Origin: Gallispira sp964526435
GTDB taxonomy: Bacteria; Bacillota; Clostridia; Lachnospirales; CAG-274
NCBI GenBank assembly: GCA_964526435.1
Contig: CAZGIC010000089.1
Location: 1-9,366 of the forward strand
Direction: 5' to 3'
Length of the DNA: 9,366 nt
A model generated the notes under the pieces. It did no database searches, was not told where the DNA came from, and was given only the letters and a program-made list of their open reading frames with translations. The translations under genes were made by a program, and so were the position numbers. Shown piece after piece: positions 1-6,284 of this stretch. The first letter of the stretch is position 1, and the number at the start of each line of letters is the position of its first letter.

Positions 1-3
1 GCA

Positions 4-8
4 CCTCC
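4..8 (-). promoter_or_regulatory. Ribosome binding site of a leftward gene beyond the left edge
   Basis: Read on the minus strand, these bases give GGAGG, followed by three bases (TGC) before the window ends. This matches the strong Shine-Dalgarno sites of the other genes here. The start codon should lie a few bases outside the window, so the product cannot be named. Confidence 0.6.
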
Positions 9-37
9 GATATTTTTAATTAATTAAACTTATTTAT

Positions 38-66
38 ATAGTATAACAATTTCACTTTAATGTCAA
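38..66 (-). promoter_or_regulatory. Promoter of the leftward gene beyond the left edge
   Basis: On the minus strand a consensus -35 box TTGACA (61-66) is separated by exactly 17 bases from TACTAT (38-43), a good -10 box for the housekeeping sigma factor. Transcription would begin near position 31 and lead into the GGAGG site at 4-8, giving a leader of about 35 bases. The order of -35, -10, ribosome binding site and window edge is what a divergent gene would show. Confidence 0.6.
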
Positions 67-179
67 ATGTTTTCTGAAATAAATGAAAGCTTGTTTTCTA
101 TTCCTGACGCAACTAATGAGAAGCTTTTTGCAAAAGAAATTTACAATAAATATAAAATAAAAAACCACAAAACAACAGT
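67..179. other. AT-rich intergenic stretch without a convincing gene
   Basis: This stretch lies between the leftward promoter and the hairpin at 180-214. It contains two AAGCTT palindromes (87-92 and 121-126) whose 7-base arms could pair weakly across a 28-base loop. A 44-codon open frame begins at the ATG at 67 and ends at 201, but it has no ribosome binding site and runs into the hairpin, so I do not call it a gene. I see nothing else here. Confidence 0.5.
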
Positions 180-214
180 AAACCTTCCTTTCTTACTGTA
201 AGAAAGGAAGGTTT
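180..214. terminator. Strong hairpin resembling a bidirectional rho-independent terminator
   Basis: A perfect 15-base-pair stem (180-194 with 200-214) closes a 5-base loop; an extra A-T pair would shrink the loop to 3. The 3' arm ends in TTTTATTT, so it resembles a rightward intrinsic terminator, and the A-rich left flank gives a short T-run on the other strand too. No complete gene ends upstream of it within the window, which makes its position unusual. It may insulate groESL or end a short transcript. Confidence 0.75.
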
Positions 215-267
215 TATTTATCATAATATTTTGACAAAAAACTCGTAAAAATAATTATTAAAAACTA

Positions 268-296
268 TTGACAAAGTTTGGATAGTATGTTATATT
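268..296 (+). promoter_or_regulatory. groESL promoter
   Basis: A perfect -35 TTGACA (268-273), a 17-base spacer and TATATT (291-296) form a near-consensus housekeeping-sigma promoter. Initiation is expected around 303, just ahead of the CIRCE operator, the usual arrangement for HrcA-regulated chaperonin operons. A second TTGACA at 231-236 has only a weak -10 partner (AATTAT at 253-258, 16-base spacing). Confidence 0.85.
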
Positions 297-307
297 ATAA
301 CCATAGT

Positions 308-334
308 TTAGCACTCGATTGTTATGAGTGCTAA
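308..334. promoter_or_regulatory. CIRCE operator (HrcA binding site)
   Basis: The inverted repeat TTAGCACTC - 9 bases - GAGTGCTAA is a perfect copy of the CIRCE consensus. CIRCE is bound by the heat-shock repressor HrcA, whose folding depends on GroEL, so chaperonin demand feeds back on its own transcription. It sits at the start of the untranslated leader, 49 bases before groES. hrcA itself is not in the window. Confidence 0.97.
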
Positions 335-382
335 CAAATCAAGAAATATCATTTATTAAATAATATAAGGAGGATTTGTATT

Positions 383-667
383 ATGAGTTTAAGACCATTA
401 GGCGACAGAGTTGTATTAAAGCAGCTGGAAGCTGAAGAAACTACAAAGGGCGGTATCATCCTTACCACTCAGTCAAAGGAAAAGCCACAGGAAGCAGAAG
501 TTATTGCTGTAGGTCCGGGAGCTGTTGTTGACGGCAAGGTAGTTCCTATGGAAGTTAAGGTAGGCGAAAAGGTTATATACTCTAAATACGCCGGTACAGA
601 AGTTAAATTAAATGACGAAGAATACATTGTTGTTAAGCAGGGAGATATTCTTGCAATCGTTGAATAA
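383..667 (+). CDS. groES: Co-chaperonin GroES (Cpn10)
   Basis: GroES is the heptameric cytoplasmic lid that caps the GroEL cage during ATP-driven protein folding. The 94-residue product is full length for the family (about 94-97). It begins with the typical MSLRPLGDRVV strand, carries the mobile loop that docks onto GroEL (about residues 19-33, containing TKGGIIL), has the core VIAVGPG (about 41-47), and ends with the family pattern around EYIVVKQGDILAIVE. The ATG is set by AAGGAGG at 367-373, nine bases upstream. It is the first gene after the CIRCE-controlled promoter and lies 39 bases before groEL, so the two are one operon. HrcA-type heat-shock control is inferred from CIRCE. The assignment is secure. 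Confidence 0.98.
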   Translation: MSLRPLGDRVVLKQLEAEETTKGGIILTTQSKEKPQEAEVIAVGPGAVVDGKVVPMEVKVGEKVIYSKYAGTEVKLNDEEYIVVKQGDILAIVE

Positions 668-706
668 TAAAATAATTCATATATTTTACAGGAGGTAAGT
701 TGTATT

Positions 707-2272
707 ATGGCAAAGGAGATCAAATACGGCGTTGAAGCCAGAAAGGCTCTTGAAAGCGGTGTAAATCAGTTAGCAGACACAGTAAAAGTAACATTGGGAC
801 CAAAGGGAAGAAACGTAGTTCTTGACAAGAAGTTCGGTACACCTCTCATTACAAACGACGGTGTAACAATTGCAAAGGACATTGAGCTTGAAGATCCATT
901 TGAAAATATGGGTGCTCAGCTTGTTAAGGAAGTTGCTACAAAGACTAACGATGTAGCAGGTGACGGTACTACTACAGCTACAGTTCTTGCACAGGCTATG
1001 ATCCAGGAAGGTCTTAAGAATATTGCAGCAGGTGCTAACCCTATCATTTTAAGAAAGGGTATGGCTAAGGCTACAAATGCAGCAGTTGAAAAGATAAAGA
1101 CATTAAGCCAGAAAGTTGCAGGTAAGGAACATATAGCTATGGTAGCTTCTATTTCAGCAGCAGACGAAGAAGTTGGTGAAATGATTGCCGATGCTATGGA
1201 AAAGGTTTCAAATGACGGTGTAATCACTGTTGAAGAGTCAAAGACTATGAAGACTGAACTTGACCTTGTTGAAGGTATGCAGTTTGACAGAGGTTATTTA
1301 TCAGCTTATATGGCAACAGATATGGAAAAGATGGTTGCTAATCTTGACAACCCATATATCCTTATTACAGATAAGAAGATCTCAAATATTCAGGAAATCT
1401 TACCTCTTCTTGAGCAGATCGTACAGTCAGGCAGCAAGCTTTTAATTATTGCTGAAGACGTTGAGGGTGAAGCTCTTACAACATTGATTGTAAACAAGTT
1501 AAGAGGTACTTTCAACTGTGTAGCTGTTAAGGCTCCCGGCTTTGGTGACAGAAGAAAAGAAATGTTAAAGGATATAGCTATTCTTACAGGCGGTACAGTT
1601 ATTTCAAGCGAATTAGGCTTAGAACTTAAGGATACAACTATAGATCAGCTTGGACGTGCAAAGAGTGTAACAGTAAGCAAGGAAAACACTATTATTGTTG
1701 ACGGTGCAGGCAATAAGGATGAAATTTCATCAAGAGTAGGTCAGATCAAAGCACAGATTGAAGAAACAACTTCTGAATTTGACAAAGAAAAATTACAGGA
1801 AAGACTTGCTAAATTAGCAGGCGGTGTTGCTGTTATTAAGGTTGGTGCGGCAACAGAAATGGAATTAAAGGAAAAGAAACTTCGTATGGAAGATGCTCTT
1901 GCAGCTACTAAGGCAGCAGTTGAAGAAGGTATAATCGCAGGGGGTGGTTCTGCTTATATCCACTGTATTTCAGCAGTTGAGGAAGCATGCGAGGATCTTA
2001 CAGGTGACGAGAGAACAGGTGCAGGCATTATATTAAAGGCACTTGAAGCTCCTCTTCGTCAGATAAGTGCAAATGCAGGACTTGAAGGTGCTGTTATTAT
2101 CAACAACGTTAAGGAAAGCAAGGAAGGTTATGGCTTCAATGCTCTTACAGAAGAATATGTTGATATGTTTGAAGCAGGTATTATTGACCCAACAAAGGTT
2201 ACAAGAAGTGCTTTACAGAACGCTAACAGTGTAGCTTCTACAATTCTTACAACTGAGTCAGTTGTTGCTGAT
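707..2272 (+). CDS. groEL: Chaperonin GroEL (Cpn60), 3' end lost in an assembly gap
   Basis: GroEL is the cytoplasmic tetradecameric ATPase chamber that folds proteins together with GroES. The 522 residues before the gap cover nearly the whole protein (usual length about 540-545). Visible signatures are VTLGPKGRNVVLD near residues 28-40, the nucleotide-binding GDGTTTATVLAQ near 85-96, VKAPGFGDRR in the apical domain, RMEDALAATKAAVEEG with the conserved catalytic aspartate, and AGGGSAYIH. The sequence stops at TTESVVAD, normally followed by about 20 residues ending in a Gly-Gly-Met-rich tail, so the true stop should lie some 60 bases into the missing DNA. Translating through the Ns to a TAA at 2396 gives a spurious 563-residue product ending EIFLNAA. 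AGGAGGT at 690-696 supports the start. Lysine is mostly AAG here, consistent with high expression. Confidence 0.97.
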
Positions 2273-2372
2273 NNNNNNNNNNNNNNNNNNNNNNNNNNNN
2301 NNNNNNNNNNNNNNNNNNNNNNNNNNNNNNNNNNNNNNNNNNNNNNNNNNNNNNNNNNNNNNNNNNNNNNNN
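2273..2372. other. Assembly gap of 100 Ns
   Basis: Exactly 100 consecutive Ns. Round 100-base runs are a common placeholder for scaffold joins of unknown length, so the real distance could differ greatly. The gap begins just where the repetitive Gly/Met-rich GroEL tail would be encoded. All three forward frames close soon after it (2385-2387, 2396-2398, 2406-2408), so the few codons after the gap cannot be assigned to groEL or to another gene. Confidence 0.95.
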
Positions 2373-2421
2373 ATGAGATATTCCTGAATGCAGCGTAAAG
2401 CTATTATGAAACAATAAAAAT

Positions 2422-2450
2422 AAGGGTTATTTCAAATTGAAATAACCCTT
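2422..2450. terminator. Rho-independent terminator after the groESL region
   Basis: A perfect 13-base-pair stem (2422-2434 with 2438-2450) with a 3-base loop is followed by GTTTTAAT. On the opposite strand the stem runs into TTATTTTTATTG, so it could work in both directions. It presumably ends the groESL transcript, although the gap leaves open whether another gene lies between. It sits only 29 bases ahead of the next start codon. Confidence 0.8.
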
Positions 2451-2479
2451 GTTTTAATAAAATTTAAAGGAGAACACCT

Positions 2480-2824
2480 ATGCCATTCATAAACACCAAA
2501 ATCAACACAAAACTTACAAAGGAACAGAGAGATACAATAAAAACAAAGCTGGGACAGGCAATCACAACCATTCCGGGAAAAAGCGAAGCATGGCTTATGG
2601 TAGGCTTTGAAGAAAACATTCCCCTTTACTTTAAAGGCAGTGATGAAGGAACAATAGCCTTTATTGAAGTAAAGGTATACGGAAAGGCTTCACCTTCTGT
2701 ATTCAACACTCTTACAGGAAAAATATGCGACATTTATTCAGAAGTCCTTGGTATGGATGCCTCTAAGATTTATGTCAAATATGAAGAAGTTGAAAACTGG
2801 GGCTGGAACGGCAGTAATTTTTAA
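2480..2824 (+). CDS. MIF-like protein, tautomerase superfamily
   Basis: This 114-residue protein resembles the macrophage migration inhibitory factor (MIF) branch of the tautomerase superfamily: small trimeric beta-alpha-beta proteins using an N-terminal proline as catalytic base. The start is MPFINTKIN, so Pro2 becomes the terminal residue after Met removal. PGKSEAWLMVGF (32-43) matches the segment with the catalytic lysine of MIF (here Lys34), FIEVKVYGK (61-69) matches the second strand, and KIYVKYEEVENWGWNGSNF near the end resembles human MIF's VYINYYDM...VGWNNSTFA. Length equals human MIF (115), twice a 4-oxalocrotonate tautomerase subunit. The Cys-X-X-Cys of human MIF is absent. AAAGGAG at 2466-2472 supports the start. 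No separate promoter is visible behind the terminator at 2422-2450. Keto-enol tautomerase activity is plausible; the physiological substrate is unknown. Confidence 0.88.
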   Translation: MPFINTKINTKLTKEQRDTIKTKLGQAITTIPGKSEAWLMVGFEENIPLYFKGSDEGTIAFIEVKVYGKASPSVFNTLTGKICDIYSEVLGMDASKIYVKYEEVENWGWNGSNF

Positions 2825-2848
2825 TTAAGCCTTCCAAACACTATTACA

Positions 2849-2890
2849 GGGCGACCGGAGTTTTTCACTCACTGATCGCCCCATTTTTTT
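2849..2890 (+). terminator. Terminator of the MIF-like gene
   Basis: GGGCGA (2849-2854) pairs with TCGCCC (2876-2881); the inner stem continues imperfectly, and seven Ts follow at 2884-2890. It ends 25 bases after the MIF-like stop codon. The T-run touches the stop codon of the convergent glycosyltransferase gene (2892-2894). The minus-strand side lacks a good T-run, so it is less convincing as that operon's own terminator. Confidence 0.75.
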
Positions 2891-2891
2891 A

Positions 2892-4274
2892 TTATCTCTC
2901 TGCCCTTGCCCATGGATTGAACACAATTTCATATCCGCATTTTCTCATTCTCTTACACATATCAATAACCTTGTCATCTTCCCAAAGGTTATCTTCAAAA
3001 TACATCATATTTTCAAGAACAGACTTTCTGATACCAAAAAACTGACATGGTATATAATCAGCCCTCTGAGCGTATTTAAGTCTTTTCATATATCCGTCGC
3101 TTATTTCAGGTGTGCCTGCATATTCAGAATACATTCTGCCGCCTTTTTCTGTAAGTGTAGCATGCTGTATTTTACCCTTATTTACAACCATACCCCCGAC
3201 CATACCCACACTTTCAAGCTGGAGTATCTGACATATTTCATTTACAGCCTCTGCACGGAATTTCAAATCAGGCTTTGCAACTATAATATACTCATTTGTG
3301 ACGCCTTTAATATTTTCAATATTATTTATAATTGCAGGCTTTACAAGACATTTATATTTCACTCTGTAAACAGAAGCATTGGGAACTGCCGTTTCCACAG
3401 TTCCGCTTATCTTCATTCTGTTTAAATGACTTTCCACAGCCATAACACCTGTTGTAAGACAGTATGGCTTGGCACTCAAATCACTTGCCACAGAATTTCT
3501 GTGAACCCTCCAGTAATAAAGAACTTTTGGAATATGATATATATTTTCGGCAATTTCACAAAGTCTCAGTATCAGATCATGATCCTGACTTCCGTCAAAG
3601 CCTCTTCTGAATCCCCCTGCTTTATCAAAAAGCTCTTTTCTAAAAACAGACAAATGACAAATATAATTATTCCCTCTCAAATTAAATATTGAAAATTCAT
3701 CTTTAAAATGAATAATATCAGGCTTATTTACACTCTTAGAAAAACTTGCTTCATCGCTGTAAATATAGTCAGCCCCCTTGTCAATTGCAAGTCTCACTTC
3801 ATAAAGAGCATCAGGAGAAAGCACATCATCATGGTCAAGAAGAGCAATATACTCTCCCGTTGCCAGTGAACAAGCCATATTGCTGTTGTCCACAATACCT
3901 CCGTTTATATTAAGTTTAATGTACTTTATTCTCTTGTCATTTATTCCTCTTATTATACTTTCAATATATCTGTAATTGCTTGTACTTCCGTCAGCAATGC
4001 ACAATTCCCAGTCCGAATATGTCTGATTTAATACAGACATAAGCATTTCTTCAAGCATTTTTCTGTCTGTATTATACACGGGAACACATATGCTGATTTT
4101 CACAGCTTTATCGAATTTTTCATATTTCTGCCTTTTAAGTTCCTGTTCACTGAGCACATTTTCTTTCATGTATCTGTCAGTTTCAATTTTATACCTGATT
4201 CTTTCCCTTAATTTAACGGTAAGAGCCTTAAACCCCTTATCCTTTCCGTAATTCACTATTTTTTTTATAATCAT
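2892..4274 (-). CDS. Family 2 glycosyltransferase with a degenerate second GT2 domain
   Basis: The predicted 460-residue protein moves a sugar from a nucleotide donor onto a surface-glycan acceptor on the cytoplasmic side of the membrane. After a basic N-terminal stretch, the GT-A domain begins at KISICVPVYN (59-68), with metal-binding DHDD at 147-150, GSQDHD with the likely catalytic base at 228-233, and YYWRVHRNS at 253-261. It matches the first half of tandem GT2 proteins, often annotated as rhamnosyltransferases. After YRVKYKCLVKP (about 303-313), the front of the second domain is missing, and the sequence resumes at NEYIIVAKPDLKF (327-339), then GKIQHA and WEDD. The equivalent of the usual NNDTEV metal site is lost and the end is short. 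I start at ATG 4274 (AAAGAGGT seven bases upstream) rather than TTG 4307. It is the last operon gene, 56 bases after its neighbour. Donor and linkage are unknown. Confidence 0.88.
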   Translation of the reverse strand: MIIKKIVNYGKDKGFKALTVKLRERIRYKIETDRYMKENVLSEQELKRQKYEKFDKAVKISICVPVYNTDRKMLEEMLMSVLNQTYSDWELCIADGSTSNYRYIESIIRGINDKRIKYIKLNINGGIVDNSNMACSLATGEYIALLDHDDVLSPDALYEVRLAIDKGADYIYSDEASFSKSVNKPDIIHFKDEFSIFNLRGNNYICHLSVFRKELFDKAGGFRRGFDGSQDHDLILRLCEIAENIYHIPKVLYYWRVHRNSVASDLSAKPYCLTTGVMAVESHLNRMKISGTVETAVPNASVYRVKYKCLVKPAIINNIENIKGVTNEYIIVAKPDLKFRAEAVNEICQILQLESVGMVGGMVVNKGKIQHATLTEKGGRMYSEYAGTPEISDGYMKRLKYAQRADYIPCQFFGIRKSVLENMMYFEDNLWEDDKVIDMCKRMRKCGYEIVFNPWARAER

Positions 4275-4281
4275 CGCTCTT

Positions 4282-4289
4282 ACCTCTTT
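4282..4289 (-). promoter_or_regulatory. Ribosome binding site that decides the start of the tandem glycosyltransferase
   Basis: On the minus strand this reads AAAGAGGT and lies seven bases before the ATG at 4274. It falls inside the longer frame that would start at TTG 4307, where no comparable site exists. It therefore favours the shorter 460-residue protein. Confidence 0.7.
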
Positions 4290-4330
4290 CAAATTAATTT
4301 TATTCAATATATCTTATTTACTAACATAAA

Positions 4331-5233
4331 TTACATAAATATTATCTGCCCTATCTTCCTTACAAAACCGCTCTTCCATATTCCATACTTCATAACAACT
4401 CCAAGTTTCTTCCGCTTATTTTTTTCAGGCATAGTTCCGTAAGCTTTAAGCATAGCCCGGTATTTATAAGGAATTTTATACTTCTCCATAAGCTCAACAG
4501 CCATAACATAACCAAGCTCAAGCATTTTTTTAGCCCTGCCCCTGTCCATTGCTCTTTTGGCAATATACTTGGGACTGTCCATATTCTGGGCACCGCAGGC
4601 ATTGTCATGGTGCTTTCTGTACCTCACTGTACATTTGTCAATAAATTTTATTTTTCCGAATACAGAGGCAACAGCTGCAATCCACCAGTCATGGACAGGA
4701 ATAAGCTCAGGTTCTTTAAGAATATCAGCAAGAGCACGATTAAATGCCATAGTACATCCCGTCACCGAATTCTGAACAAGAAACTTGTTTAACCCTGTTC
4801 TTTTTATATCTATATGCTGGCTTTTTATCATTGAAGTAAAAATAACATTATCATTTTCATCAATAACAGTCAGATCCGTATGTACAAGAAGCGGAGTTTC
4901 ACCTCCCTCAAATTCCTTAAGAGTAACTTCAATTTTATCTTTTTCCCATATATCGTCCTGGTCGCATGTAAATATAACATCGGCATCAGACTTTCTTACA
5001 AGCTCAAAGAAATTAGACTTTGGGCTTCCTGAATTTTCTTTGTTTGCAAAAAACTTTATTTTATCCGGATATTTTCTTGCATACTGCCTTACAACAACCA
5101 TTGTTCCGTCAGTTGAAGCATCATCTCTTATATGAAGTGTCCAGTCCTCATAAGTCTGTGCAATAATGCTTTCTATCTGCTTTCCGATATATTTTTCGCC
5201 GTTATACGCTGCCATTAAAATATCAACTTTCAT
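4331..5233 (-). CDS. Family 2 glycosyltransferase, RgpB-like (putative rhamnosyltransferase)
   Basis: This 300-residue, single-domain GT-A glycosyltransferase should act at the cytoplasmic membrane face during assembly of a surface polysaccharide. It opens with VDILMAAYNGEKYI (3-16), has the nucleotide-binding IRDDASTDGT at 35-44, the metal-binding DQDDIW at 91-96, NSVTGCTMAFNR at 155-166, HDWW at 181-184 holding the probable catalytic acid/base, and RYRKHHDN at 204-211. The DQDDIW and HDWW pattern is typical of the group containing streptococcal RgpB, which transfers rhamnose, but sugar specificity cannot be read from sequence. Length is normal. The ATG lies four bases after the upstream gene's stop, with AGAAGG inside that gene's end (5241-5246), suggesting translational coupling. 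The C-terminus is basic and hydrophobic, consistent with membrane association. Confidence 0.9.
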   Translation of the reverse strand: MKVDILMAAYNGEKYIGKQIESIIAQTYEDWTLHIRDDASTDGTMVVVRQYARKYPDKIKFFANKENSGSPKSNFFELVRKSDADVIFTCDQDDIWEKDKIEVTLKEFEGGETPLLVHTDLTVIDENDNVIFTSMIKSQHIDIKRTGLNKFLVQNSVTGCTMAFNRALADILKEPELIPVHDWWIAAVASVFGKIKFIDKCTVRYRKHHDNACGAQNMDSPKYIAKRAMDRGRAKKMLELGYVMAVELMEKYKIPYKYRAMLKAYGTMPEKNKRKKLGVVMKYGIWKSGFVRKIGQIIFM

Positions 5234-5237
5234 TAAA

Positions 5238-6095
5238 TTACCTTCTTATCTTAGAAATCACAAGTGTCATAACATATCTCACATTAATTGCAGTATGCAT
5301 AAGAAATGTAACCACAAAATTATGTTTGTTCTTATAATACATATCATAAAATCTCTTAATGCCGTCATGGAAATGCTTAATAACCACAGGACTTTTTGTA
5401 TGTAAACCACTTTGTCCTTTTAAATGTGTCATTTTGACATCAGCATAATAAACTACCTTGTATCCTGCCTGCTTTATTCTGTAGCAAAGGTCAATATCCT
5501 CCCCATACATAAAAATACTCTCATCAAAAAGCCCCACCTTATTAAGCACTCTTTTGGGAATAAGCATAAAGGCACCGCTTACACTGTCCACTTCATTTGT
5601 TTCATCCTGGCTTAAATAATTAAGGGTATATCCTCCGAACTTCTTAACCTTTGGAAAAAGCTTGTCAAGCTTAAGCACATAACAAAGACTGTTAAAGGGC
5701 GTAGGAAATCCTCTTTTGCAGCCATGGTCAAAGCTCCCGTCTTTAAGCAGTGTCTTTATTCCAAGACAGCCAATATCACTATGGCTGTCCATATATTTAA
5801 CGGCACCTCTCAATGTGCCCTCTTCCATAATTGTATCAGAATTAAGGAAAAGAATATATCTGCCTATGGCAATATTTACACCAATGTTACAGGCATGACC
5901 AAATCCCTTGTTCTCAACATGTGAGAGAATTTTTACATGCTTATCCTCCATTTCAAAATATTCACTTACTTTAGATGAATTGTCAACTACAATAATTTCA
6001 TAATCAATACCTCTTGTTGTTTTTATAACTGAATTAACAGTCTGCATTGTCAAAAGCCTTGTATTGTAGTTTACAATAATAATTGATAAGTCCAT
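5238..6095 (-). CDS. Family 2 glycosyltransferase, WbbL/RfbF-like (putative rhamnosyltransferase)
   Basis: This is the first gene of a three-glycosyltransferase operon, with a predicted product of 285 residues. The GT-A fold shows in DLSIIIVNYNT at the start, VVDNSS near 36-41, ENKGFGHACNIG near 61-72 (the family pattern N-x-G-F/Y-x-x-x-x-N-x-G), LNSDT at 84-88 as metal site, and GAFMLIPK followed by GEDIDLCYR at 198-206 with the catalytic acidic pair. Those last motifs are characteristic of the WbbL/RfbF group, many of which use dTDP-rhamnose. A hydrophobic tail (about 259-283) may attach it to the membrane. I choose ATG 6095 because AGGGAG lies six bases upstream; ATG 6113 would have almost no leader given the promoter at 6127-6155. 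Exact sugar and acceptor are unknown. Confidence 0.9.
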   Translation of the reverse strand: MDLSIIIVNYNTRLLTMQTVNSVIKTTRGIDYEIIVVDNSSKVSEYFEMEDKHVKILSHVENKGFGHACNIGVNIAIGRYILFLNSDTIMEEGTLRGAVKYMDSHSDIGCLGIKTLLKDGSFDHGCKRGFPTPFNSLCYVLKLDKLFPKVKKFGGYTLNYLSQDETNEVDSVSGAFMLIPKRVLNKVGLFDESIFMYGEDIDLCYRIKQAGYKVVYYADVKMTHLKGQSGLHTKSPVVIKHFHDGIKRFYDMYYKNKHNFVVTFLMHTAINVRYVMTLVISKIRR

Positions 6096-6101
6096 AATAT
6101 T

Positions 6102-6107
6102 CTCCCT
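6102..6107 (-). promoter_or_regulatory. Ribosome binding site that decides the start of the first glycosyltransferase
   Basis: The minus strand reads AGGGAG, six bases before ATG 6095. An in-frame ATG at 6113 lies upstream of this site and has only a weak AAGAATA in front of it, so the shorter start is preferred. Confidence 0.7.
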
Positions 6108-6126
6108 GCACATTATTCTTATTTAT

Positions 6127-6155
6127 ATATTAGTACATTATTCTTTAAATTTCAA
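6127..6155 (-). promoter_or_regulatory. Probable promoter of the glycosyltransferase operon
   Basis: On the minus strand TTGAAA (6150-6155) and TAATAT (6127-6132) are separated by 17 bases. Initiation near 6120 would give a leader of about 25 bases before ATG 6095. The -10 box matches the consensus at four of six positions, so this promoter is weaker than its divergent neighbour at 6224-6252. Background AT-richness makes chance matches possible. Confidence 0.5.
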
Positions 6156-6223
6156 TAGATTTATTCCAATTATTTATAGCAAAATAATTACAAAATACCA
6201 CATTTATTTTCATAAGGTACTTA

Positions 6224-6252
6224 TTGACAAAACACATATTTAACTTTATACT
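6224..6252 (+). promoter_or_regulatory. Promoter of the secreted propeller gene
   Basis: TTGACA (6224-6229), a 17-base spacer and TATACT (6247-6252) make one of the best promoters in the window. Transcription would begin near 6259, and AGGAGG at 6271-6276 follows, eight bases before ATG 6285. Expression from a dedicated housekeeping promoter is therefore likely. Confidence 0.8.
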
Positions 6253-6284
6253 TAAATCATAATAAAAATGAGGAGGTTAAATCC

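Noticed and set aside
86..127. Possible second hairpin made by two AAGCTT-containing repeats
   Set aside because: The 7-base arms are separated by a 28-base loop and AAGCTT is itself palindromic, so chance is a sufficient explanation.
67..201. 44-codon open frame beginning MFSEINESLF
   Set aside because: No ribosome binding site precedes it, its last 7 codons lie inside the hairpin at 180-214, and nothing in its sequence suggests a known small protein.
469..723. Open frames opposite groES and groEL (469-723 and 916-1227, minus) and out of frame in groEL (1260-1445, plus)
   Set aside because: They overlap unmistakable chaperonin genes, lack ribosome binding sites and have no recognisable protein features.
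3162..5924. Numerous plus-strand frames of 60-116 codons opposite the three glycosyltransferase genes, and one at 4390-4608 on the minus strand
   Set aside because: They are by-products of the coding bias of the real minus-strand genes, with no start signals or family resemblance.
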